A program made the translations under genes and the position numbers. Of a stretch of DNA of 64,000 nt, positions 27,501-39,100 are shown piece by piece (within the stretch, counting starts at the first letter, position 1; each line of letters starts with the position of its first letter). Under the pieces are notes generated by a model, which was not told the origin of the DNA, searched no databases, and saw only the letters and a list, made by a program, of their open reading frames with translations. This DNA is from Sphagnum compactum (taxonomy: Eukaryota; Bryophyta; Sphagnopsida; Sphagnales). The DNA is taken from the NCBI GenBank assembly GCA_965153455.1, contig OZ234497.1, forward strand, positions 19,461,872 through 19,525,871, written 5' to 3'.

Positions 27501-27504
27501 ATAG
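18593..27504 (+). CDS. Malectin-like LRR receptor-like kinase (SYMRK/LRR-I type), 15 exons
   Basis: I reconstruct 15 exons with GT..AG borders and consistent phase: 18593-18677, 18946-19468, 19912-20417, 21255-21378, 22058-22129, 22563-22631, 22821-22892, 23979-24050, 24311-24540, 24991-25409, 25617-25743, 25927-25998, 26215-26407, 26683-26794, 27181-27504. They sum to 3000 nt, 999 residues. Residues ~1-26 look like a signal peptide. About 29-371 is malectin-like (SIDCGSS start, then YPYDPYDRPW). GDPC is at 389-392. The four LRR exons (residues ~413-508) are 69-72 nt each. A transmembrane helix lies at ~543-567 and the kinase from ~675. Kinase: GSGGSC loop (third Gly is Cys688), Lys703 in VAVK, HCD (805-807, non-RD), K809/N812, DLG (825-827). 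The family perceives extracellular cues at the plasma membrane; the ligand here is unknown. No stop or frameshift is seen, so it is probably functional. The start ATG was chosen because only it gives a signal peptide in frame. Confidence 0.9.
22924..23747. mobile_element. ~820-bp TIR insertion in an LRR intron
   Basis: The ends 'taggcaccattcagac' (22924 on) and the reverse complement of 'gtctaaatggtgcctta' (to ~23746) form terminal inverted repeats. The element lies between LRR exons 7 and 8 of the intact kinase gene. The paralogous intron of the pseudogene copy (30971-31235) reads 'atgccttacatc' at the same place, without the insertion. 'gcct(t)a' on both sides may be the target duplication. 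The interior has only short open frames, so it is non-autonomous; the superfamily is unresolved. Confidence 0.75.
23776..23846. repeat. Near-perfect 26-bp intronic hairpin
   Basis: The arms are 23776-23801 and 23821-23846. They pair over 26 bp with one mismatch (a G-U in RNA) around a 19-nt loop. The outer part of the stem contains 'ctatgtccat' and 'gtggacatag'. It lies upstream of LRR exon 8 in the kinase gene. The pseudogene has the homologous but eroded stem at about 31032-31103. A small MITE remnant is likely; a small-RNA precursor is possible but unproven. Confidence 0.8.
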
Positions 27505-27639
27505 TGCTCATGACATTCTCCTAGCAAAGTGGATGACTTGTACCAGACATTTTCGGACTCAAAGCAAACTCAGATGTCTATGTGCACATCATAATGCAGG
27601 GCTAGAAGATTTCATGTTCTCGTGGGCATTAAAGTGCAG

Positions 27640-29460
27640 TGTCACAAAAATTAGTCAGTTTGTAGCTTGCCATGCTAGCTTTCTGCAGCCATAGCTGGGT
27701 ACAGAGAGCTGAACATTGGGCCATGGCAAGTACCATTGGAGGAGCAACACTGCATGGGCACCTAATAAACCAAGCTGCTTCAGCATCCAGTCAGTTCAAT
27801 TGATGGTTCAGCTTGTGCAGATGGTGACTACTTGTGATAATGGCTGTGGAGTTCCCAGCCAGAGTCACGAATCATGACCTGAGGACAGTTTGATGTGGTG
27901 CAAGGTCTTACATGATCTCTTGCAGATTTGGCAGGCATATTGAGAGGTTTCAAGGGATCACAAGTAACTTTCTGGAGAATAGGACTAGTGAGAAGGACAG
28001 AGGTTGCAGCTTACAATATTTGAGACATTGTCAAACTCTATCAAGCTTGAATGAAGTTTGTCACTGAGGGTCATGTGTGAGGATTGTGATGCAATGTGCT
28101 GGGAGTATCTTTGTGGAACTGTTTTCATGGCAGAATGTCTGACCTTTGCATAGCCATGAGCAAGGGTTACTAACTTGATTGGAATTACCTTCTCGGAAGA
28201 TGTCAACCATAAGCAGGCTGGCACAAGGAAATCAGCTCCAGCAATCAAGTGAACACAGGAATTGATCGAGTGGACTATCATGTGAGACAGCTTAGTTGGT
28301 GTTTCAGATCATGATGGTGTGCCACATAGAGGTCTGAAAAGCTAACTCATATTACACTGGTGTCCATTTATAATATGCTCTTTACTGGGGATTCCAATCT
28401 TGTCAAAATCTTCTCCCAAGTAACTATGGACTTCTGGTCCAGTTCACAAGGTATGCCACAGCTTGTAGAAGCTAGGCATAGGATTCTAGGTTAGAGAGTT
28501 GTTAGAGGTGAAATCATCACACCATTCTTTTTATTTTGTGCCAAGTATCTAATTGGAGAATATGCATTTTTTTCCCAATTGGGGCTGCTAGATTCCCAGT
28601 TTCTTTCAATTTTCAATTATTTCAGCATTTTGTGCCAAACATGGGTGACACTGTTATCAGAGGTTATAAAGTTATTCTTCAAATCGGGGCTGCTGAACCC
28701 TGTTTCTTTCAATGCTAAATTGTGTCAGCATATTGTGCAAAACATGGGTGGCAAGTGTGATACAGAATTTTGATGACAAGGAAGTCATAGTGTTTCAACT
28801 TTCAACATACCAAAGATGTCCATTCAGTTTAACACCAAACTGCTGGAGTGGTCACTTTTCAAAAAGTAAAAGCGGGTTTGAGATCTGAACATTGATAAGT
28901 TTTTTCTTGATATCTTAATTTATTAGTATAGTAAAGCACCACCAGAAAAAATTTAGTAAAACTACAAATCATGATTTTGGAAAACCGTACATGATACCCT
29001 GTTCCAGCTAACAAGCCAGTAACAAAAAGGACAAGGTAATCAAAGATGATGGAGAAGACCAGAATACAGTCATGAATAAATACAGTCCTGAACTTGAAGG
29101 AAACTGAGTGCAGAATGAACTAATTCATTCCTGTTTATCAAACTCCAGAGTCTACACCCTCCTACTCCCACTTGGTCCCCATTGACTTTGCAAAAACATT
29201 TATTTCAAGCAAAAACAAAAAGGATTGTGTGATGCACTTAAAGAGTCACCCTTCAATGTTTGGATGACGATAGTGTGATATGCCTCAGAAATATCCTGCT
29301 ATATTTGGATTTGACTACCTATATGAGAAGCAACACAACTTAGACCATGTCTTGATTTTCCAGTGATGGCAAGGTTTTTGCTGCTAGGTGCAAGTTTGTG
29401 GTTAAAACTAGGTTTGTTTCTGCTTTTGTGACAGAACCCAACCTCTCCTCCAAAGCAAAA
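27640..29460. repeat. Duplicated 3' flank of the kinase locus, copy A
   Basis: Long collinear similarity to 33945-35670. Shared words include 'gcagccatagctgggtacag', 'catgggcacctaataaacca' and 'gatggttcagcttgtgcaga' in the first part. In the second part are 'gaacttgaaggaaact', 'gaatgaactaattcatt' and 'cccaacctctcctccaaagc'. It shows that the duplicated unit reached about 1.9 kb past the stop codon. No gene is visible in either copy. Copy A also carries a 105-bp internal duplication absent from copy B. Confidence 0.85.
28581..28785. repeat. 105-bp imperfect tandem duplication
   Basis: 'ggggctgct' starts at 28581 and 28686. Both are followed in order by 'gtttctttcaat', 'tcagcat.ttgtgc' and 'aacatgggtg'. 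The copies are moderately diverged. No function is apparent. Confidence 0.75.
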
Positions 29461-29779
29461 TTCACAGATTGTCATCTCATGTCTTGTGTGACATTGGGTG
29501 TCCAAACACATTTGGTGAGACCTCTCTCTGGTGCTTGCTTCCATCCAGTTCTCATGGTGCAAATAGCACTGAGGGTTTGTCAAATTTGTGCAAATTGTGT
29601 TGGTGGGATAGTGTTGTAATAGTTGAAGCACCAGAATGTATTATTGAACATGCTAGGTAGAGGCCATTGTGCTTGGTGAGATTCACATCCATTTCCAAAC
29701 TTTATTTAAATGTATGTGTTTGTGATCAAATTCATACATAAGACATTGTTATTCTGTTTAACATAACATTGTTTTAGGA

Positions 29780-30375
29780 TGATTATTTGAACAAAATGTG
29801 CTAAAATTTTCATGGTGTCAAACACCATTATGAGATCATTTTGGAGTAATGTAGTACAAATTTTTGCTCCATTTTACATTCTCGTGACTCAGAAATTTCT
29901 TCATATGGTTGAAGCTAACTTTGATCTTGTTATTGCTTAGGTATGTCATCACACATGAGTTAACAAACAAGATTGATGTCTATTAAAAATGACTTGAACA
30001 TTAGGAAATGGGTGATTTGAAAATCTTTATCACTCCCATTTCTCTCGACTCTTCATATGTTTAAAGCTTGCTTATGTTCAAGCCTCAAGGTCCCATTTAA
30101 TTGATTACTTTGCAACAATTTTAAATAAATTAAACTCAATGGGTCATGATCTTGAAATAAACAAAAATCACCACAAAACTTAGGACCAAGATCTCATTTA
30201 CTTTAGAAACATTGAAGGATTTAGTTGTTGGTAAGACTTGTTGTCAACAAGTTCTACAGTATTTGTGTCAAATCAACCAACAATCTCAAGCTAGGTACCT
30301 CAATTTTGCAACCCGTAGAAATTAGACAAGCCAAGCTTTCTCAACTTAGTATTCAATCAATATTTGAGAACCTCC
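29780..30375 (+). pseudogene. Kinase-gene fragment (exon 14 region) upstream of the pseudogene
   Basis: 29780-29940 resembles the intron before kinase exon 14 (compare 33120-33270, e.g. 'tgatcttgttattg' just before the exon). The exon remnant at 29941-29986 translates like '..THELTNKIDVY' and then hits TAA at 29984, matching the kinase subdomain ending DVYSFG. About 30200-30370 resembles the next intron. The similarity then switches to intron 5 sequence at about 30375. It is a non-functional partial copy. Confidence 0.7.
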
Positions 30376-33300
30376 TGAGGTTGCAAATTCCACACTCAAT
30401 CTTGACTAGTTTGAACTTTTTGAAGGAACAAGTTTGTAAGTGATGTTAGATTAACACAATACTTTGCAGTGCAAGTACTAGAACTGGAGAACACACATGA
30501 ATTACATCCCATTAAATGTTAAATAACCGAAGACCTAATTTTGAATGTCGCTCTACCTAGCACTATTTATTTTTGACAACAATGACTACACCATTAACCA
30601 CCTCACTGAAAACATTGCAAATGATGTGTAATAGGTGGCTAACCAACAATTCCTTGAGGGGACCTATCCCAAACTTAAGTGTTTCAACAAATCTTCAATC
30701 ACTGTTAATATTTTCAACTCCTTGTATTTTCTCACAAGTAATATATATTGTAAGTTGCACAGAAGTTCAATATCCCATGTATCGATGTTTGATTCCTTTT
30801 ATGTGAAGTTGAATATTACCTTGATTTTGTTCCTGTAACATAAACATTTGGTAAAAGCTAATTTGAACTCTGATTCTTGGCCTTTTGATATTGTGCAGAC
30901 AATTAGAAGATAATAACATTACAAGTGTGATTCCTACATGGTTGGCATCCTTACCTTCTTTGCAAGAATTGTAAGTGTATTATTCCATGTTTTATGCCTT
31001 ACATCTATCATTGAGTAGTCAAGGTATCCTAACAAATTTATGCCCATTTCTTGAAATTTTGAATCCATATGATGTTTCAATTTCATAAAATGAACATAAA
31101 TGTCAAGATGTGTATAGTTAAACATTCTTAGCAATTTCTATCTTCTTCTTACTTTCACTTGAATTTTATAGCTATGACTGCTATGTGTATCGAAACTCAA
31201 TATTGATCTAAATTGTTGTTTCAATTTCATGTCAGACTTTGTCCAACAACAATTTGACTGGACCAATACCCCTGGCTCTTTTGGAGAATACCAGCTTGAC
31301 CTTTGAGTAAGACTTCCTGCATGCCTATATTTTATATGTTTAAACATTAATTGAATGTAATTGAGATTAATCCAATTGAATCGATTCAACATATTGGGTT
31401 ACATTGATGTTTCAAGTTTCCACTGATCCCTATGGATAATGTGAAAGAGTTTTCATGTTTGAAAATTTTGGTTTGAAATTTTACAATGTGCAACTATTAA
31501 TTTATTTCATTTCTTCCACTATTGTAAACTTGCATGATGATTATGTGGGACTCATTATATTCCAGGGAATTTGGAAACCCACAATTATGTGATGGGACTA
31601 ATGCATGTACGCCTTCAATGCCACCCATTAGTCGAACACATGGAGATCATCACAAGGTATACATAATTCTTGGATGTGTTTTTGGAGGTTTGTTCATTAT
31701 ATTCAGCATAATTTTTCTACTGTTTCGTTGTTATTGGACACCTTGGCCATCTAGGAGAGGTAGATGGCGGCAAGTTGCACAACACAATTTTTTGGATGTG
31801 TCCCATATGACGGACAATTTTGCACCAGCATGGCTGCTTGGAAGAGATGCTTCTAGTCCAGCATATAGTGGAACACTAGTTGATGGAACAGAAGTGGCTG
31901 TCAAAAGGGCAGTCAGAAGAGAACCTGGCCCCTCACAAGACCTCTCTGGACAGTCTTACACAGAGGTACATTCTCCGACACCAATAGCTTATAACAAATT
32001 ACTTTCATGTTTCACCACAGTTTTTATATCGGATCCATTAATCTTCTTTTTACCGATGTAGTTATTCCAAGTTACCTAATAGTTTATTTAATGGCAGCTT
32101 AATTTAATTTTCAAAACATTTGAGACTTGGTTGGTTTCAGGTTTAACCCCTTCTTAGTGCTATGTATTGTAGATAGAGAATCTATCTGGAGTGGACCATG
32201 AGAATGTGGAGACTTTGCTCGGATATTGCCTAGAGCATGGTGAGAAAATATTGATCCTTGAGTGTATGCCAAATCGAACTCTGCAAGACAAACTTTATGG
32301 TAACACCCTACAAAAGTTAGTACATGTTGGGTCATGATGTCCATGTTATTCCATCTTTTTTTACAATCTATTTCTAGTTAATCCATTGATTAACTAGAAA
32401 TGTTCAACAATAGCCTATCTTTGTCCAATTTTATCCATGTGTTGCCCATGAACATGTTTATGTTTGGCAGATGTTAAATAGCTTTATTGATGTTTCAGGG
32501 ACTCAAGAGGCACAGCAAAATCCAATGAGATGTAGTACTCGACTTGACATTGCTCTAAATGTCGCAAGAGGTAGAGAAGATTTTACTTTTCACACTTGTG
32601 CTAAATATCATTACATTAATATGAATGTGTATTGTTGATCCCTCTAAGAAGGGCCTCATAACTAAAGGGATACGTGCAGTAGAAGGCAAAAGAAGTAGGT
32701 TAATTCTACCTATTGTGAATTGCATTGGAAACTTTTCAAATCTTGACTCATCCTATAAGTAAAGGTTTTGTTAATCCATTTTTTTGTTTTGTAGGATTGG
32801 AGCATTTACATGAAGGTGGTGTGCATGCAATATTACACTGTGACATAAAGAAAACAACCTTCTTCTCTCAGAGAATATGGTTGCTAAAGTTGCTGATTGG
32901 GGTTCCTCAAAATTGTTAACGGAACCAGGTGCTTCCCATGTTTCCACAGTTGTCAAGGGCACACCCGGTTACCTCAACCCAGAGTATGTTTACAAACAGG
33001 ATTTACATCCCCTTTTTATTCAAAGGTTTACTTTAAATGTACAAGTTTGAGAGTCAACTTTATCTTATGAGATCCTACTATTTGGTTTAATTGAGAATTG
33101 TTATAGGAAGATTACAGTATTTGAAACAAAATGTGCTCACATTTTCATGGGGTGGAACTAGGGAAATTCATCCTGTGTCACACACTACAATTTTCATTTA
33201 TATTCTTTCAAGACTTGGAAATTTCTTTCTAATGCAAAAATAATGCTAATTTTGATCTTGTTATTGTTCAGACATTACAAAACAAACCATTTAACAATCA

Positions 33301-33809
33301 AGAGTGACATCTATAGCTTCGGCATTGTGTTGCTGGAGCTGATATGTGGTTGTCCATCTCTCAGTCAAGATCATGGGCACATTGGGAAATGTGAGTTGCT
33401 CAATTGTCTTTATACTGTTTCTCAAAACTCCAATTCCTTTCAAGCTTGGTTGTGAAGATTGCAACTAATTTCACTAAACACAGGGCCATGATCTAGAAAT
33501 CATCAAGAGTTGTCACAATACTTTACACCAATCTTTCCATCACTTCAACAAAATTCAAGGATTCGATTATTGCTAATAATAACTAAGTCTGTTGTTGTCA
33601 ACCAGTTCCCAGAGTAAATTTTCAAACAAATCAACCCACAATATTCTCAAGTTTCCTTACTTTTTGATGACCCATAGATACTAGACAAGCTGAAAGCTTT
33701 TCACAGAATTCAATCAACTTTTGCCCCATCCAACATGTCAGATCCAAACTCTGCATGAGCTGGTGAAACTACAGGAGGAACAATACATCCATCCCAAGTT
33801 CCAACATAA
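30376..33809 (+). pseudogene. Malectin-like LRR receptor kinase paralogue, broken
   Basis: The exons correspond to exons 6-15 of the gene at 18593-27504: 30635-30703, 30899-30970, 31236-31306, 31566-31965, 32173-32299, 32499-32570, 32795-32983, 33272-33382 or so, and a last-exon remnant to ~33809. The signal peptide, the whole malectin-like domain, the GDPC region and the first LRR are missing. The third LRR exon is 71 nt instead of 72 (frameshift). Exons 9 and 10 are fused into one with an internal deletion. The Gly-loop reads LGRDASS. The catalytic-loop exon lost 1 nt just after HCDIK, DFG is DWG, and most of the C-lobe exon is deleted. With these lesions no active kinase could be made. The introns are conserved with the intact gene, so it arose by segmental duplication, not retroposition. 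Confidence 0.9.
31032..31103. repeat. Eroded counterpart of the intronic hairpin
   Basis: Homologous to 23776-23846. The arms 'caaatttatgcccatttctt' and 'ataaaatgaacataaatg' still pair but with several mismatches. It predates the gene duplication. Confidence 0.65.
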
Positions 33810-33944
33810 TGCTTGTAACATTCCCCCAGCAAAGTGGATGACTTGTGCCAGAAATTTTCGGACGCAAAGAAAATGCAGATGTCAATGGGCAATTCATAAT
33901 GCAAGGTAGAAGATTCCATGTCCTTGTAGGCCTTACCATGCAGA

Positions 33945-35670
33945 GTTACAAAAATTAGTCACTTTGTAGCTAGCCATGCTAGATTTCTGCAGCCATAGCT
34001 GGGTACAGAGAGCTGAACATTGGGCCATGGCATGTACCATTGGAGGGGCAACACTGCATGGGCACCTAATAAACCATGCTGCTTCAGGATCCAGTCAGTT
34101 CAATTGATGGTTCAGCTTGTGCAGATGGTGATTACTTGTGACGATGGCTGTCAAGTTCCAATCCAGAGTCATGACTCATGATCCAACAATAGTTTGCCAT
34201 GGTGCAGGGTCTTACATGATATCTGGCAGATTCGCAGGCATAGTCAGAGCTTTCAGGGGATCAGAAGTTTCTGGACTATAGGACTAGTGAGCAAAGACAG
34301 AGGATGCAACTTAGAGTACTAGAGACATTGTCAACAGATTGAATGAAGTTTCTCACTCTTGGTCACATAAGATTTGTGATGCAACATGCTAGGGGTGTAT
34401 GTGTTTCTGGAACCATTTTGATGGCAGATTGTCTGAACTTTGCATAGCCATGAGCAAGGGTTACTCCTGACTGGGATTTACTTCTCAGATAGGTCTCAAC
34501 TGTAAGCAGACCAGCAAAAGGGAATATATCAGCTCCAACCAAGCAAACAAAGGAATTTGATCTAGTGGACTATCCTTTGAGACGGCTTAACAGTGTTTCA
34601 GGTCATGAAGGTGCACCACACACAGGTCTGAAAAGCTAAATCATCAGTCCTAGTAAGAAGGGCCCACTTACATCAAATTCCTATTCCAGGCACCATTGAC
34701 AGTTGATCCCAGAACTCATGTGTCATTTTGATCCATGGCACTGCCAAACTGCATGTATTATTCCTGTAATACCAGGTTTCAAACTACCTGTATTTCTATA
34801 TGACATCTTAGAATAAGGATGACATTCCAGACATAAACAACTATTCATTTTAATCATGTCAGCAACCATAATCTTTTGCTGGACTTAGTACGTACCTACA
34901 TTGTTATGGAAGCCAACTGAATAAAAATGGCCATACGATTTCTCTACTACACACTAAACTCTGTTGCAACAGTTCAGTATCTAGTAATCACAATCTGAGA
35001 TCTCAAACAATTCAACAACATAATGTTTATTAATTCCTGTGCCAATGTAGGTAACAAAGCAAAAAGGTTTCAAGCTTTTCCAACTTATGTTGACAGATAC
35101 TTTGTTTCCCAAAAAAGAATTAGGTCTCCTCAAGCAAATCAAGTGCCCCAGTACAAATGGTGGTTTTGAAACACCATACACCATATCCTGTTACCCGTTA
35201 ACAGCCAGTAACAAAGAGGATGTGGCAATCAAAAATCATGGAGAACACCTGAATACAGTGATGGATATTTACAGTACTGAACTTGAAGGAAACTGTGTGC
35301 AGAATGAACTAATTCATTCTTGTTTATCAAACTCCAGACCCTCCTACTGCCTCACTTGGTCCCCATTGACTATGCAAATTTAGGAACATTTATTTCAAGC
35401 AAGAACAACAAGGATTGTGTGATGCATTTAAAGAGTCAACCTTCGACTTTGGATCTGGCCACCTAGATGAGGATATGTGATGTGCTTCAGAATTAGCCTG
35501 CAATATTTGGATTTGGCCACCTGTATGAAAAGTGGCAGAGAGGTTTCACCAACTTAAACCATGTCCTCATTTTCCAGTGATGGTGAGGTTACTCCTGCTG
35601 GCAAGTTCTATGTCAAATGTATGTTTGATTCTGCTTTTGTTAGAGAACCCAACCTCTCCTCCAAAGCAAG
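33945..35670. repeat. Duplicated 3' flank of the kinase locus, copy B
   Basis: Collinear with 27640-29460 as described there. Similarity fades after about 35670, which marks the right end of the duplicated unit. No gene is supported; the open frames at 34981-35184 and 35087-35383 overlap on opposite strands and have no signature. Confidence 0.85.
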
Positions 35671-35989
35671 GGCACCCTGCTCCCTGTATCCATAGTCCCA
35701 CAATGAGAACTACATACTAGATGTAGTTTGCAGAAGGGAAACCCCATTGCAGTAATATGCAAATGTAGATTCCTCACTCCCCTTCTCTTCTCTCCTCATT
35801 CTCAACATCTGTCTATATTCAACGGCCAGCTCCAAAATGTATATGAAATCACAAAAACAGGGCAGAAGGTGTTCTATCTAGTGAGGGTAACTGCCTTGGT
35901 GATCTGATGCACTAATAAGAATCTCTGCAGTTCTAAATGATTATTTGCAACTCAGAAAAGCAAAATTACCTTCGTCGGCTGGCCTCCAC

Positions 35990-36110
35990 AGGGTCAGAAC
36001 CAGGAAGGTGGTTTCCAAGTTCATAGCCCTGTCCTTCCAGCACTTGACTCCTCTGCCCACAGAAAATTTTCTCAAAAGCAGTTGCAATTGGATTGACAAG
36101 AGGAGTTGAG
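35990..36110. repeat. Dispersed repeat, copy 2
   Basis: Similar to 11005-11130 in order and wording ('cagaaccaggaagg', 'ggtttcc', 'agttcatagccc', 'aaaattttctcaa'). Element ends are not recognisable. Confidence 0.5.
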
Positions 36111-36119
36111 GTTTTTAGT

Positions 36120-39100
36120 AACTGAAGTTTTCTCTCATATCAACCAGTGAACGCTCAGAGTGAGAGCCATCCTGTGAGCACAACTAAGTCACCCAGTATT
36201 GCAGCAATTCTCTGGGCTGTAAGCAGAGTCTGAACTCTGCTTATCACACTGTCTACTTAAATAGATGCTGCAGCAGCTTCAGAAGAATAGCTAGGTCATA
36301 CTTTTTGGTGGCCTCCTCCAACATGGCATAATAGAGAGAGAGGTGTGAGAACTACTGTGAGCCAGTCTTGTTCAAAGTTGTGCCCAATGCAAAAATAACT
36401 GGTTATTCCCATCACCATTTGTTGGGCACTGGCCAATTGGACGGCTTGACCAAATTGTTGTCCCTGAAACTTGAAACTACAAATATCCCTTCACCTTGTA
36501 AGCCTTTGATGTTAAGAGCTTCATCCTCAAACCTAGAAAATGCAAATTCAGTAGTTCACTCATGATTGCCAAATTTTGTTTGGCAAGGAAGCCATTTACC
36601 ATGTCTTGCATTAGTGAGAGAGAAACTATGATAAAAGTCTAAGAGTGTGTCAAAGTGTGCATCTAGTTGCTCACAGACATATCACGAATGTAGTGAGTGT
36701 TGAGGTTCTTTTGTTGTCTTTCATATCCTGACAAATTTCTTTTCTTCGTTTTGTGAATTGCATGTGTGAATCTCACCCCGTCTTAACTCTAGCCTTTTGA
36801 GGCTGCTGGGGTATACGCCAGAATGCACCTGGTTATAATGGATTTGATTGAATTATGATGGCACTTTATTTATGTTCATTACAGTAATTCCCTTGAATAA
36901 ATTCTTACCATACATTGTTTTCTTTGGGAGGTTGATAGTGGGCAATTGGCACCCATTTTAGATTTCCCTATTTTTGGGCAATTTGGGGTTTATATATATA
37001 TATATGCCCAATGATTCACTCCAAATGATTACGGTTGCAACAACTTCATCAGAAAATCTAGGCATGCTCTGTAATGCCTAGTGGGATCAAAATGTGTCAC
37101 TGGGGAAAAATATTCATTGACTTTTACATTATTATGTGCCCTCTAAGTGAGAGTTCTCAAAGTAAGTGCCCTTTAGCTTCACCTTTCAGCAAGTGCTTAC
37201 ATCTTCCATAAAGATGATCCAATTTGCACTGCAATTGTTTGGCCGTTTTTTATGTTTCCTTGGACATCCCTCTTGGAGATTTGAAACCCAATTGAGTCCA
37301 ATATACAAATGAAGATTGGATGCCAATTTATTGCAAGGTACTATGCTTCAAAATTTCTAGTGTTTAGTGAAACCTTAAGAAAATTGATGAAATGTGTGTA
37401 GCTGATTTCAATCAAGCACATTAAAATATATATATATATATAGAATGCTAGTATTACATATATATATATATGGAGAAAGTCAAATGTTATTTTCAATTTC
37501 AAAAAATAGAAGAAAAAGAAATGTTAAAATCCAAATTTTTTGGGGGTAAATATTTGCATGGGGAAAAAAGATTATGACATTGTACACCACAACCCAACAT
37601 GTTTTAACCCTTTTTTCTTTTAAGAGTTGTCTTACAAAAAGGTTTGAATGATTAAGAATTAAGACCAATATTGTGTGGGTGCCTACTTTTGAAGGTGGAA
37701 ACCATTGGTTTTAGTTCCTATTAGAAAAATCAAACCATACTCGGGTTTGATTTTTAGAACTGTAATAGGAACCAATACTTGATTATTTTTCTTAAATAAT
37801 CGGACTCAAAATTGGATACCCGGTTGTATTAATGGGTTGAATTGAAATCAAAATTGAGATTTTTGAAAACAAATGAATAGATTTAAAGTTCGATAAGAGA
37901 ACCATCAGTTTGGGTACATGTTAATAAGAATTGGAATTGAAATTGGTTTGATTTCAAAACCAAAACCAAGACTAAAACCAAAATTTATTTGTTTAAAAAA
38001 CTAAACTTGGAGCAAGTTAGATTCCTGATCCATTTGCATGTAAACCAACACACCCATTGAAGATGAAGTTGTTTAAACCACTTGTGGATGCATTGTAACC
38101 ACAAATTCACAACACCTCAACTTGGTTATTTTTAAACCCCTCTCACTGCTACCTATTTCTCCACCTCCCTTTTCTTCTTTCTAGTTGTTGTCATCATCAT
38201 CTTTCTTTTTATTTTTCTATTTTATTGTTGCCATTGCTGTGGAGTTTCCTCCTTGAGGAGGAGAAACCTTGTTGAGACTTGCCGAAGAGAAGAGAGAAAT
38301 GCCTTGCAACTCCAAATGAGCGGGGCAAGTGTTTTTTCTTTTTTTTTGCACTCCCTTTTTAATTTTTATTTTGGGTTGTTACACTACTGATTGTTTTTTT
38401 AATAGTGTTTTGGCATGTTTCTATTGTTGGTTTGTTGCTTGGCAAGCTTCACATGATGAAGCTCCACAATGTTCGACAAAATTTCATGACAAAATTTCAC
38501 AATGTTGCAATACCCACATGTGAATGGCAAAATATGCATTATTTATTTGGGTCAAATTTGTAATACTTGTATCCACTTCCCTTTTTACATTTAGGTGATA
38601 TATATTGAATCTAATGAAAGAAAAAAAAATTTTAAAAAACGAGGAATAAATAATGAAAATAAAAATAAAATTTAAGAAAAGCTAAAAAAAGCTTTTTTTT
38701 TAAAAACACTTCAAAAAAATGACTTAATAATGAGTATATTACATTATCTTAAACATTTTTCCATTGTCAATTTAAGTTCTTTATATTACATGAAAGTATT
38801 GTAATTATTAAAACATTTTACTATCTACAATTAAAATTTTCAACAATGCAAAGGTATTACATTTTGCTATTCCTTTAATCAAAGCTTTTACTTAAATGGT
38901 GGTTGATAATTTTGCAATGTACCAAAAACATGCATTACAATATAACTTTGTGCAATATTTGCGTTCATGGTCCACCTTATATTATCATTGGAACATTAAA
39001 GTTTATTTAAATGGAGGATGCAAACATTTTTGAAATATATATTGACGATGACATCAATATTTTTGTAACAATATGTTTAGTAAGTTTTGGGGTTAATAGG

